A stretch of 64,000 nt of DNA from NCBI GenBank assembly GCA_022453515.1, contig JAJNNY010000043.1, forward strand, positions 124,001-188,000, read 5' to 3'. This document shows positions 1 to 11,412 of this stretch, piece after piece; position 1 is the stretch's first letter; every line of letters begins with the position of its first letter. The notes beneath the pieces are model-generated. The model saw nothing but the letters and a program-made list of their open reading frames with translations, was not told the DNA's origin and made no database searches. This stretch comes from Astrocystis sublimbata. Taxonomy: Eukaryota; Ascomycota; Sordariomycetes; Xylariales; Xylariaceae. The translations under genes and the position numbers were made by a program.

Positions 1-646
1 AGGAGCAGGCTGGGAGCGGCGCAGTGTGCTTCGGGTCGGGGCGCTTGCTGGCGAGGTCCAGCGAATAGATGCCGTCTTCGAGGTGGAAGACGAGGCAATT
101 GGGGGGGAAGTGGTGATTCCGCAGGTTGCCCAGATAGTGCAGCGAGCGAAGGTCTATGGCGTGGGACAGCAGCAGGTTCCACGACTCGCGCCGCTTCGTC
201 CACAGCCGTACGTTGACCTCGGACAGGCGTGTGACGGATGGGCCGGCGCTCGCCAGATCGAAGAAGCGGAAGTTGAAATTCATCGATCGCTGGCCGACCT
301 CGCTGATGTAGACGGGATCCGGCTCGCCTTCGCAATGCAGAGAGAAGAAGACATCGGCAGCCCTGCTCTCGACCGTGTACTCCAACTGCTTATGGCGGGT
401 GACGGGGGTGGCGTTGGCGAGGGTGCTGCGGCGGCGGGTGCTGGGACGCGGGCGCAGGCTCTCGGACGAGCGGGCATGGTGAAGCTGGCGCTGCGGCGAG
501 AGAAGTGGTTCCTGCGGCCTGCTGGAAGAGAGGTCGGCGTCGAGATCGTCGGAGGCGCGGCCGTGGGGTTTGGTGAAGCTCAGATTGCGTAGGTAGATGC
601 CGTGGAGATGCCGCAAACGCCGGTTCTGGGGTAGCATTTCCTTCAT
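1..646 (-). CDS. VPS38/UVRAG-like protein, 5' part (runs off left edge)
   Basis: The reverse strand is open from an ATG at 644-646 to the window edge, giving about 215 residues with no intron. The protein begins MKEMLPQNRRLRHLHGIYLR. It has a Ser/Arg/Pro-rich stretch around residues 35-80, then a C2-like region containing VYISEVGQRSMNFNFRFFDL and later HFPPNCLVFHLEDGIYSLDL. This resembles the N-terminal half of fungal UV-radiation-resistance/Vps38 (Atg14/UVRAG family) proteins, which are subunits of the class III PI3-kinase complex acting in endosomal sorting and autophagy. The family call rests on recalled sequence character. The coiled-coil part would lie outside the window. The same frame stays open upstream of this ATG through a CTG repeat, but no earlier ATG precedes the first stop. 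Confidence 0.6.
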   Translation of the reverse strand, partial: MKEMLPQNRRLRHLHGIYLRNLSFTKPHGRASDDLDADLSSSRPQEPLLSPQRQLHHARSSESLRPRPSTRRRSTLANATPVTRHKQLEYTVESRAADVFFSLHCEGEPDPVYISEVGQRSMNFNFRFFDLASAGPSVTRLSEVNVRLWTKRRESWNLLLSHAIDLRSLHYLGNLRNHHFPPNCLVFHLEDGIYSLDLASKRPDPKHTAPLPACS

Positions 647-697
647 TTCGATACCGTGGATTGATAATATGGCTGATGCTGTTTCTGATGCTTTACG

Positions 698-718
698 GCT
701 GCTGCTGCTGCTGCTGCT
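698..718. repeat. (GCT)7 trinucleotide run in the leader of the VPS38-like gene
   Basis: Seven perfect GCT units lie about 52-72 nt upstream of the ATG of the reverse-strand gene. On that strand they read as AGC and are in frame with the gene, so they would encode a serine run if translation started further upstream. No ATG is available there, so the run is probably untranslated leader. Confidence 0.9.
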
Positions 719-1681
719 CCGCAGACAGCGGGCGCACGTATCACAAGATCATGAGTGACAATGTTGTTTTGCGACTGTCGCAAGCTTGCACGGACCAGCC
801 AAAGAAACCTACATCTTACCTTAACAGCTACCTGCTAGGTATGATGACGGAACATTCGCACAGTACATACCTAGCGTGCCTACCTGTAAGTACCTAGGGA
901 GGTACCTTAGCACCTACTCAGGATTCCGCGCCTGGGCGTCGCGTCTGTTGAAGGGGTATGTGAATAACCCGCACACTTGCATGGCCATTGAAATGTGACG
1001 TAGCTAGCTGAGGTCGCTAGTATGTACCGACTTAAGGCACCAAGGTCCACTGTCCAGTCCTCAGGCCTGTACTTTAGTCTTGAGAAACCTCTGAAATCAT
1101 GTTCAGTCGACCGCAATAAGTGAACAGTTACATGTCATTCACCAAGGTGTGTCTATCAGTAATTTTCGCATCAAGTGCACACCGATCAAAGTCTCCAACT
1201 TAGAAGAACCCCGGCTTGAAAAGCGGGCAGTTTTCACGAGACTTTGTTCATGTGTCACTCCTGACGGAAGCGCAATGCAATGCAAATGCAGTAAGAGACG
1301 CCTTGAAGCTTGAGTCCATCATCAATCAGCATAAAGTCCCCTCATAAGTAGGTACCTATGTATATTTGGTATCATGTGTCAACTTTTGAATTGTTGACTC
1401 GTGTCTCACATTCTCGCCCGTAGCAATACCTGAAGCCGGCTCTTTGACACAGTCGGATGGACAAGCCTACCTAAGGAAGCCCATGCCACGCCACGTCGTC
1501 TCCTCTGACCGGGTCCTCGATCGATGTGTTACTACTCTTGCTTCTCTTACGAACACGCACCGACTTCATCTGTCGTGGACTTCCTTCCGCCCTGATGCGC
1601 CTGTTCCTCTTGGCTCTGCGATCAGACAAATGTCAGTTAGGCATATATATCTATCTCATTGTGTGATTCGTGAGCTTTGGC
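719..1681. other. Intergenic, no gene recognised
   Basis: No convincing coding frame on either strand. The stretch at 866-912 carries several TACCTA/GGTACCT words of the motif family found throughout the window. Another copy, TAGGTACCTA, lies near 1350. Confidence 0.6.
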
Positions 1682-2296
1682 TTACATCATGCGCAGTTGC
1701 TTTGCTTGTTCTAAATCCTGCTCAGCTTGAAGTTTCATTGGGTCGGATTCAACAGCAAGGATTGTGTTGGCGTCTCGGACAGATGAAGTCAAACTCGAAT
1801 TTGAGGAACCTGAAGCTTGTGGCTCAGTCTCGCCAAGGACCTTTGTCGCAGCATCTAGCGAATTGTTGATCTCTCCAAGTTGCCTAAGAGACCTGTATTC
1901 CCCTGGCCGGCCCATTACGAGCTGTTCGTAAGGTTCTATATGGCAGCAATATCTTTCGAGGGGTGTCAAGTCCTGCAGTGGCTGATCATGATTCGTCCGT
2001 GTGGGGAAGGGAGCTTTTCGAATTGCTATCTCCGACGGGCCTTCACCTTCTGGCTCGGAACTCGAAGTTGGATAAGTTGTCGAATGGCACGAATGAAGCT
2101 CATGTTGGGCTTTTCTACGAACAGTCAGCAAGCCGAAGTGTCGAGAACAGAAGGTGCCTTACAGTGTTGGACTGTCGTCGCTCAGACTAATATCCAACTC
2201 ATTCGGTGACGAGGCCATAACCATAGCGGCCAACTGGAATCCTGCCCCAATACTCTTATAGTCGATATCCTTGGAGTTTCCCATATTTGTGTTCAT
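1682..2296 (-). CDS. Unrecognised small protein, two exons
   Basis: Two reverse-strand frames join cleanly: exon 1 2296-2163 and exon 2 2114-1682, around a 48-nt intron with donor GTAAGG, branch GCTGAC and acceptor CGTAG. The joined frame gives 188 residues, starting MNTNMGNSKDIDYKSIGAGF and ending EQAKQLRMM. The composition is acidic and Ser/Pro/Glu-rich, with no TM segment, signal peptide or family motif that I recognise. A plausible acceptor (CTATTTCTTCCAG) sits 12 nt before the ATG, so an upstream, perhaps non-coding, exon is likely. The splice signals and frame agreement make it more than a random ORF, but function is unknown. Confidence 0.45.
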
Positions 2297-5200
2297 CGTT
2301 GGAAAGTCCTGGAAGAAATAGAGTGAAGACAAGATTGCCCAGAGCAAGCGTTCGTCTGAAGAAGAGTTAATCGAACATGATATCTATTGTATCGCAAGAC
2401 TGCTACCGATGGTCGACTTGATGCGCGAACCAGTTGCCTCTTCCACAGCTCGCCAACATCTCGCCGGAACTTCAGACCCGAGGGCCTGGGACCTTGGGCG
2501 TAGTCATATGGAGCCGTGCTAGTCGGGTCAGACCCGGGAAGGACCCTAGTCAAGTTGAGCAGCATCGCGCCATACGGAATGCAGTGTGCGTATGTCCAGG
2601 AGTCGGCAGGTACAAGTCAAGGTCTCTTAAAGTAGTCGTGAGGGACACTGTATACAACTTCCTGGCCAAGCTATGGGCTAGTTAGCCACCTTTCTCCCCA
2701 ATGCAACATCCATCCTATCGTCTTGTTTCCCATCCACTTATCTACGGGGGTTAGTATTCCGCCCACTGTGTATACCCCTGTGTGTAAAGAAGCTTCGAGG
2801 CACCCGAGGCACTCATGCGTGCCTCGCGTGCCATGTCCATGGTGACATTTCGACATGGTGGGTCGTTGTTCAGACCCCAACATGCCCCGGCATGAGCGAG
2901 GACCCGAGTGTTTGGTAACCCCCTGCAAGCCCCGGCAAGCACCCGACGTGCCGGGTTCGTCTCACTGGCGGGTTCCAAGATACCCGGCTCCTGTTATCAA
3001 CTTTGTGTACGAACCTTGCCTCAGTCTGTAGGACGAATGGAAACCCCTGGCGTCTCTCCTGACCCCAGAGGCCCTTTCGCATGTGGCCCCTGCATGTAAC
3101 CAATATTGGCCGTAGCGGAGGATATATATGGTCAATCTCAATCGGTAAAACTCTCTAACATGAAGGTTGGGTTCCAACGACACTAGGGGGCCATGGGGGA
3201 AGGAAGTATTGGCGATTGACGATAACAAGACGGGTACGTTTTGCACAGATCAGGATTGTCCGACTAGGGTGGTGAACAGCAGTGATCTAGCACATCCATG
3301 GGTTGGAGCGGGGTAGGATTTCGGCTTTCCTTCCCTCCGAAGGCCACGATCCTAGAGCTATGTGTATGGAGGCTTCGAGTGTTGACACTAAGATAACAGT
3401 TGCCTCACGAGTAGTTTCCATCAGACGCATATTTACTGTTTATGACTCAGGGTTAAAACAACTTGGCTCCTCGTTGCATGCATAACGTCATAGGTAGACA
3501 AGATGAAACTAACATTAGCACTTTTCCTTTCACGAAACTTCTATAAACTGCCGTCTACATATATAATTCCGGCCTTTCAACATTCCTTTCGCTGCAGTAT
3601 TGCTCCCCACTCATGTGGATCATGGCGCAACAAGTGCACATCTCTTCGCGGGTTGTCCTGATGTGTCAATGAGTAGTAAAGTTCAGGACATCTGTCTGCC
3701 ATTGACACCAAAGCGGCGACTTCAAAGACAATATACCAGAATTTTCTATGTTCCATAAGTAGAATTAGAAAGTGTTACTTTTCTCGCATATGTATGATAG
3801 TTATGACAAGGTTTATCGATCAACTTGGTTCATGCAATCCTGTTCGCTCGATGCGGACCACCATAACACTGCTGCAAATCCATGACCTGACAGGCCTGCT
3901 CACTTCCTCGCTAAGAGCCTGGTGTCACGATGGCCCATGACGCGATAGTTGTGACTGCAGTAACATGTATCTCCCTCAAACATTTATTCCAAAAGAAAAT
4001 GCCTGACAAGTAGCGTAATGCGCAAATTAAGCAGATGATTTAAAAAACCTGAGTGTTCAAGGTTGCACCTTGCTCTGAGTCCATGTTTCACAAGACTATC
4101 GGCAGCAGAACCGAATCTGGACTACCAACTGGAAGTGGCGGTTTTGGAGTGCAATTCAGGCTGTGGGAAAGCACGAGGGTTTTGGGGATTGTGCGCTGTA
4201 GCAATGCATCCATCAGGTGTTGATTGAAGCTACCTTAAGCTGACTGACCAGAAGGTCCAAATGCGCGGAAGCTACCTACTTATGGATATGGTCTCTTGCA
4301 TGGAATGATTTACCAGATATCCAATTATCCACACCATTCATGCCGCGGATCGAATTGCGGAGGCATTCCAATCGAAGAGATTCGATACTTTCAATTTGAC
4401 GCATGTTGTCGGCCAATCAGGGTTGTCGCTAATGCTATTGTCCCAGCATGATAATACTATGTATACGTAGCAGTCTGGAGAAGTGAAAGCATGTTGCTAC
4501 CTAGCCTGCCAAGCTACGTCAAATTAAGTAAGTTCAAACCTAGAGTGAGTGAGCTTGAACGTCATCCATCCAGCGTGGGAGCTTATCTTGAGGCTGTGGC
4601 CGTAGCTGGGGAAATGCTTCGGTCACTCAATCGGAATAGCTACCTAACTTACACAAGGTTACATATGTACTAGATAGTTATCAGATAGCTCAGTAGGCAC
4701 GGTCACCGAAGCTGCAGACCTGCTGACCATCTACCTATAGCTACCTGTATCAACTCTTCTAAGGCCATCTTAGATCCGAATAGGTCGAAACAGAAGACTA
4801 TAGTGGCCGAAAGTGGTTCATCATTTCCGCTCTCACAACCTGTAAGGTCATTCCAGATCGCTCACTGAACTGTCCTCCTACTGTAGAATGTCCCGCGCAT
4901 CAAGACACCAGATCGGGGTGATCGGCAAGGGCGTTCTTGTTCTGTAGTGTCCGTTAGTGCGATGGCTGATTCGATCACCTGCTGCGGCTGAAAATCGCGA
5001 GGCATTTCGCAGCGGAACCACGCGAGCGAGGCGCGGTAGAATCGAGGCTTGGAGACAGTAGAACAAGTCTAGAACAACTGGGGTAGTCTGCACAGCCGCT
5101 GCCAACTCGCTAACCTTAGCTCCAAGCTCCAAGCTCCAGATGATCGATCAGCTGAATCAATGTGTTGACGTGGCTGCTAGAATCTAAGTACCTATATTGT

Positions 5201-5652
5201 TCAACATTGTCAACACTAACACTGCATGTCTGAACCAGGCCCGCCAGCGACGCAACTACCCCAATGAACACGGGGTGACACTCACATCAGGAGCAACCAA
5301 TACAGTAGTTTCGGCACGTAAGCTGACTGACGTAGCTTGCAGAGACTCCGAGGTCGCGTCATACTCATTCATACCCAGGGACATTGGATTCTTCATAATA
5401 GTACCTAGGTAGATAGCCAATCCACAGGCCCACCACAGGTTGCGCGAATAACGGCATATTGTTCTTTCCTAGGTAAGCTTTCGCACAGCCGGCCATACCT
5501 CATCCCGTGCGACCTGGCCCTTGGTGTTGTCGAGGCATTATAGACTATAGTCGAGATAGTAGTTTGGACGCACCCCTAGCGACCCCGCCTCTTTATTGAT
5601 CAAAGAGGGGAGAAGGAGCGGGAGGCTTAGACTCCGTATCACACAGCTGGAC
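2297..5652. other. Long gene-poor interval
   Basis: About 3.4 kb with only short, mutually overlapping frames and no splice-joined reading frame that I can defend. The part at 2700-3100 is GC-richer, with repeated CCCGG/GCAAG words. The rest is AT-richer. TACCTA-type words occur near 4267, 4730 and 5400. Confidence 0.5.
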
Positions 5653-5658
5653 TATAAA
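5653..5658 (+). promoter_or_regulatory. TATA box candidate of the DUF1399 gene
   Basis: TATAAA lies 97 nt upstream of the ATG of the glycine-rich-domain gene, in the context GGACTATAAAGCG and followed by a CA-rich leader. The position is normal for a fungal core promoter. Confidence 0.5.
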
Positions 5659-5754
5659 GCGAGAGAGCACCACTGCGACATACATAGACGAAACTTACCG
5701 ACAACCTAATTTTTAACCTACGCACCGTATCTCTCGTCATACCAACCCGCTGCA

Positions 5755-8376
5755 ATGGGCAAACAAGAGCAGGTCGAGGCCGCAGCCGATGCAGCACAAT
5801 GGCATCAGGCTACTGCACCCCCGAGCTACGACACCCCTTCCGCCATCAACACAACTGATGAAGCTGTCGAGCAACTTGATGAAGCATTCAGAAACCTGTC
5901 ACTTCTCCTCATCGCCGATGATGTCACTGAAGACACATGCTTGGCACATCTAAAGCTTCTCTTTGCTTTCCAGAACTTGAAGGAGGCCGTCGGTTACAAC
6001 GATGGCCTGTGGCAGATTCACGACAGTCACTTGTTCTCCCAAGAAAAAGGCGCCGATCCATTGCACGGAAAGGAGAAGCTAGATGGCATAACCGAGAAAG
6101 ATCTAGCTTTACTTCGCGAAAAGCGATGGGCGCTCTATGTCGCGAGGGCCGCTGAGCGATATGAGGCATGGTGGGACAGCTTTCCCAAGGCCCCTCTGAC
6201 CGAACGCGATATGAGCGAAGACACCCCAAGATACACCCAGTTTGCAACCGCTCGCCCTTCCGACCTCGCCACATTCACCCGAGAAGGCTACGTGCTACCA
6301 CCGCTCGACGTGCTCATGGTATGGCACGCGCACATGCTGAACCCTAGAGCTTATCTCGAGGACTGCATGCGGCACGGCCTTAACCAGCTGTGGCACCAGG
6401 GAATGCCTTGGCAATTGATCAATGCAGCTATCGACAGCAGCTTCAACTACAATGTCTCGGCCCCTCGTAAAGAGGCGTGGGAGCGTGCGACGAAGAGAAG
6501 CTGGGATTGTGCAGATGGTTCGTTCTCCAAAACCCTCCCGCCCTGTCCCAAATGCAGGACACAAGTTACCGTTCCATGGACTACTTGTGGCACGACCGAA
6601 AAATCGCCAAAAGCAGCTTCTTCACTCATCGGGGAGGGCTATGGCGATGGCGATTTCAAGATACGGTGTCGCCAATGTAGCAGCACACTCGACCGGAAGT
6701 ATCTGGAAGTCGCCAAGTTTGGCGCAGATGTCAAATCCCTCCTAGCACAGGGGTATCCCATGCCAGGCACCACACTTAATAACAAGACCGGAATGATACG
6801 AATACTCCCACAGACTGAGCAGTTTGACTTGCTACGCAGTAGCTTTCAGCGCACATTCCCGAATCGGCTCATTACGCAAGGTCTTCGAACCAAGCTATAC
6901 GACCCCCCACCATCCTCAATGGATGATGTTCGCAAGATCATTGAGCAGGCGCTTGCCGACAATGACATGCTGAAGCGAGTTGAGGGGGTGAATGAGAAAG
7001 ACAAGTTAAAGAAGTACCGTCTGGGGCAAGAAGCTCGGGTCCACATAAGGAAGATGATGGCGAGGTACTGGGGAAATAGCTCTCCCTTTGCTCTCGAGCT
7101 AGGTGGTGCCGTCTTACGGCAAGGGATATTCACAGAGAAGATGTACAAGGTATGTATATTCCAACTCGCGCTTTTCTCTTTTGATTTCTCGGCTTACATT
7201 GATGTCGTCAGATGGACTGGCTTCATAGCCCTGCCGCGCGCGAGACGATGACTCGCCTCATCAAGAAATATGAACGGTTCACCAACATCATGGGCAAACA
7301 CCCGTCCCAGGTCGCTGTGCCTACTCTTGATGTCGACCTGGCATGGCATACCCATCAACTCAGTCCCTCCCATTACTATCAGTGGATGTGCTCAAAAACG
7401 AGCAAATTCATTGACCATGATGATAAGATAGACGAGAACAAACTCAGTACCGCGTTCGAGTGGACGAGTAAGACCTACCAGGAGATGTATGGGGAGGTAT
7501 ACTCTGAATGTACATGCTGGTATTGCGAGTCTGTCCGGACTAGTCATGTGTCCAGCATAGCCGTCAAGTTGCCCATCTTCAAAAGGGAGAAAGATAAAGG
7601 TAAGTCCTCCCAGTACTATGTCATGCGCGTGTTATGATTACTGACAAGCATATCCAACGTTGTAGCTCCCGACAATTTCTACGAATCGGGCCGTGCTGCG
7701 CTCTGCCCGCCCGACAACAGCGCACACATCTCGGCACACAATTCAGTCCGGGTCACCAACAACGACTCGAAGCGGTCGATGTTACAAAAACGACTGCAAC
7801 TTCGCCATCAGAAACGGCTAGAAGATAACTACGAGAAGGCCAGGAAGCGTGCAAAGGCAAAGGGTCGAGAGTTGCCGCCTAGAGACGACTATTATGGCTA
7901 TTACTGGGGTGCCCCGTACTTGCTGTACGGCCCATACGTCTACCCCGCCTATTACGTCTGTCCTATCTACTATGATAGCTCAACCGTTGCCGCAGGATCT
8001 GGTTACTACGGTGCTTGTGCTGCCGGCACATGCGGAGGCACGGCTGCTGCTGGAGCTTGCGGAGGTGCCTCAGCGGGCGGATGTGGAGGCGGTTGCGGCG
8101 GCGGTGGCTGTGGAGGCGTTAGTGTAAGTCTTTCCAACCGAACCGTACCCCAGCCCTCGAGGTACCATCCGATAAAGAACTTGATCTAACATAACATCCT
8201 AGTGCGGCTCAAGTGGCTCGGCTTGCGGCGGCGGCGGCGGCGGCGGAGGTTGTGGTGGAGGAGGAGGAGGCGGTGTAAGTTATTTTCCTTGCCAACCTAA
8301 TGATAGGTATTCGTTGACCATGATTGATGCTAATTTATTTGTCTCGTATTAGTGTGGTGGCGGCGGAGGTAGCTGA
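5755..8376 (+). CDS. Glycine-rich domain-containing protein (DUF1399/GRDP type)
   Basis: Five exons: 5755-7149, 7212-7599, 7666-8123, 8203-8274 and 8353-8376. All have GT-AG junctions that keep frame and give 778 residues. The protein has two copies of a W-H-x-H-x-L-x-P signature, VWHAHMLNPRAYLED near residue 190 and AWHTHQLSPSHYYQW near residue 509, characteristic of the DUF1399 family of fungal and plant GRDPs. Zinc-ribbon-like pairs CPKC and CRQC lie in the first half and CTCWYC in the second. A charged linker and a Tyr/Pro-rich stretch precede a Cys/Gly-rich tail. Family function is poorly defined; plant members are linked to development and stress. Related proteins are sometimes misnamed dioxygenases. 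The tail is cut by two introns into tiny exons, the last of 24 nt. A TATA box precedes the gene. Confidence 0.85.
8203..8274 (+). repeat. GGC/GGA-rich coding repeat in the Cys-Gly tail
   Basis: This 72-nt exon is almost entirely GGC/GGA/GGT glycine codons with TGC/TGT cysteines spaced between them. It continues the Cys-Gly pattern of the preceding exon and of the final 24-nt exon. Confidence 0.8.
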
Positions 8377-9339
8377 TTGGTCCAAGTGCTCAACGTTGCG
8401 GTTGTATAGATCACACAATTTACATCATTATACGACCTTCAACCTTGAAGTGGACAAGTTTCCGTGCACCATTAGTGGCTTGCTGCTTGGCACCCAACAA
8501 GTAGGAAGTTGGGAAATTTTCTTAAAGACGCAATTATTCATGATATGTTTTAAGATACTTCGTCTTTCCTACTATCTAAATCTCCTAGCGAACCAACTGC
8601 GATTTTTTACTATGATATATAGGGACATTATATGTGGACGTTCATCATCAAAGTAATGTTACAACGTGAATTCCAACGATATATTGTGAAATTAACGTTT
8701 CACTAGTACGGTTACCTTTTATGTGGAATTGCGACCCATAACCATACAGCAGGTGATGGAATACATACTTCATACACCACAGCTTCTAGAACTTGCCGGT
8801 TGATATCTATGATGAACAATGTAACTTGAGCACTGACCGACCGCCACCAACTCAAGGCCTCGTCAGTAGAAACAAATGACTGACCCCTACCAGATATGCG
8901 CTGGGGCTTTGAGGGTATTTCGGCATTGGCTCTGTGTAAACGACTTATTGTTCATCTTTGAGCTAATGTTGATGATGCTGACATAGCGATGCAGGCTGTG
9001 TGATGCGATGCTACACCGGGACTTCGGAGGCACGTACGCTCACATCAGTAGTTGGGGGCCGTGAGCCAGCAAACAGCTCCAACTCTACTTCGACATCACA
9101 TTTACTACTGGCTTGACCGGGATGTATGTCGCATCTGTTCGTCACCAGGGTTCCATGCGAGCCTGTCTCAAGGCGCAGACTAGCTCCCATAATCCTCGCA
9201 GACATACCGCATCACTTACAACCTAGCTGACACCCCTTTGACCCTTTGTTCCTTCCGCGAGGCCATTATCTGCAGTTCTATATGCTCATTGCACTCAAAA
9301 TAATAATCAGTTGTCTCCAGACTGCCGACAGCGACGACG
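8377..9339. other. Intergenic, AT-rich
   Basis: 3' flank of the DUF1399 gene and upstream region of a decayed membrane-protein gene. Only short unconnected frames are seen. Confidence 0.6.
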
Positions 9340-10362
9340 ATGAATACTCCCAAACTGGCGCCCGACTCGGTTGGATACCTTGTCGGTCTGTTAATACTGG
9401 CTGTGATAACCACTACTGCTGTAGGCCTGCGGTTCTGGTCCAGACGATTGCTTGGGACCAGTCCATGAGCCGATGACTGGTTATCTTTAACAGCGCTTTT
9501 GACCGACCATGCACTCACCGCTGCTGCTTATGCATCTTTCGTCGCCTACGACATCGAAACGAATCCAACGTGCGCGATCCGCATGACCCCATAGCCTTGG
9601 AGGCGCTACTCAAGGTAATGTCGGATGATAATAGCGAAGTTGCACTGCTGACATTCGTTGAAGGTCGGGTTTACTTCTGGAATTATGTATGCAACTTCAT
9701 CATTCGCCCTAAGGCTTGCCGTGATAGTGTTCTATCATCGCGTTTTCCCGACCAATATCACAAGATGGGGATGCTATGCCATTGCAGGGATCAATACAAC
9801 TTGGTATATAATCCTGGTGATATTCTTCTTTATATCCTGCGCTCCTGTACAATCGCACTGGGATCCCAGTGTTGCTGGCTATTGTGTCGACAATGTCAAG
9901 TTTGCCATTGCTACTGGGGCTATCAACGTCACCATCGACGCTGTGACCGTCAGTCTACCTGTGTATGAAGTTGTGAAGCTGCAGATGTCGAGGAAAAGAA
10001 AGACTACCGTAATAGTAATATTCGCACTCGGGGCGCTGTAAGTGTTTGGGATGTTGGTAGTGTGGTCAGATACAGCAGCGATCTAACACGGCGTCCAGAG
10101 CCACTGCGGCAAGTCTTGTGCGTGTGACAATCCTGTCGCTGTACAGCTATGGAATTCGAGTCTCCGGTATAAGGAGTGAGTTTGTTGAGTGCAAATCATC
10201 ATATCACGGTAGCTGACAATGTTAGCTACATTCGCGCTGCTTTCTGCATTGTGCGTCATCGAGATATCTGTCGCCATAGTAGGTGCCTGCGCCCCAACAC
10301 TGGGCCCAATTCGAGATCGTTTCTGCCGTAAGCCTTCCGGTAAGGGACAAGAAAACTTTTAG
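9340..10362 (+). pseudogene. Decayed fungal rhodopsin-like (Pth11-type) membrane protein
   Basis: Pieces of a seven-TM fungal rhodopsin-like protein are recognisable in order. TM1 and the following loop are ...GLRFWSRRLLGTSP, stop, ADDWLSLTALL. TM3 onward begins VGFTSGIMYATSSFALRL and continues through RWGCYAIAGINTTWYIILVI. Late TMs contain LLSALCVIEISVAIVGACAP. The ADDWL loop motif is typical of the family, but codon 43 (9466-9468) just before it is TGA. A second lesion is a one-base frameshift between YDIETN and VRDPHDPIALEALLK (about 9555-9575). Introns with good signals remain: donor GTAATG at about 9615 with acceptor GAAG at about 9664, donor GTAAGT at about 10036, donor GTGAGT at about 10177. 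The C-terminus RDRFCRKPSGKG ends at TAG 10362. No alternative intron removes the stop without losing the conserved loop. Proteins of this family act as surface receptors in fungi; this copy is probably dead. Confidence 0.7.
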
Positions 10363-11412
10363 GGGACTTCAAGGTCCTGGTTCTGGCTTTGGCATCATCA
10401 CTCACATCTGCGCGGAATAATGATAACTCCAGTTTCCTTGTCAAAGAGGCTGGCAACTCGGAATATTCATAAATCTTATACAACCAGGAGTCCAGAGCCT
10501 AGAAAGGTACCACAACTTCATATAGGTCTTAGGTAACAATAGTTTCGGGCGGATGCTTCTTAAATGCTAGAGACAGCTAGTATTACATCGTGCATGTAAA
10601 TGGCACACAGGCTAGAATAACCAAAAACTCGCCAACAACTCATTGGGGCTGAGTGCTTCAGATGGTGAATCATTTGCTGTAATCGCAGGCTGCGACAACT
10701 TCTACGTCATGCCACTCCAAACAAATCGTAACTCGGCGTTTGCTCACGACTGGGACTGCTAAGGGCATTGGACGATGGTGTTGAAGCTAAGAAAGCATAT
10801 ACGACTATAAGGCAATGGAACAAGCAACGTGTAATTGATTCCAGAACCCGTGGGTGGTGTGCGTGTCGGGAAAGGGATATGCATCAGCCGACGTACCGGG
10901 ATAGGCGTATTAGATGTCAACGCAATCATCTACATCGGAGAGAATGCGAAGCACAGCCTTTGCCATTTTCGTACTGCTGGCTGGGACCATCCATGCACGA
11001 TCCAGATAAACACGAGGGGAATTCAAGGCACACCACCGACGGACACACACTATTAAGTTTGTATATACATGAAGTATTCTGAACATGCAAGTCTACGAAC
11101 CTTGTCAAGCCCTGGTGCTGATGTCTGTCGTGCAAAGAACCCCTCGTCTTATTGCTTGTGCTCTGGCGCTCTGGCGCTCTGGCCGCGAACACTTTCGATT
11201 AAAACATATTGTTGACATCGTGACGAAGGGACGGAGAACCGCCCAAATAACATCGGCCTAGGAGCTCAGAAAAACATCTGCATCAAACACCCTATCTATC
11301 TTGTTACAATTCAGTATTAACTTCGGCTTCAAACGGCGACTTCACTCCATATAGGCCGTCCAACATCGCATCTCGTTTTCTAATCAATATCTTCCAAGCT
11401 CCCCCCAAAGTT
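10363..11412. other. Intergenic, no gene recognised
   Basis: Between two membrane-protein genes. The frames at 10768-11082 show no family character or splice partners. A short direct repeat TCTGGCGCTCTGGCGCTCTGG lies near 11160. Confidence 0.5.

Noticed and set aside
26..592. Forward 188-residue frame at the left edge
   Set aside because: It is the shadow of the reverse-strand VPS38-like coding sequence, which has recognisable family blocks; the forward product is Ala/Gly/Val-rich filler.
9420..9490. A 56-nt intron (GTCCAG...TTAACAG) removing the TGA of the first rhodopsin-like gene
   Set aside because: It would delete the family-conserved ADDWL loop and does not repair the downstream frameshift.
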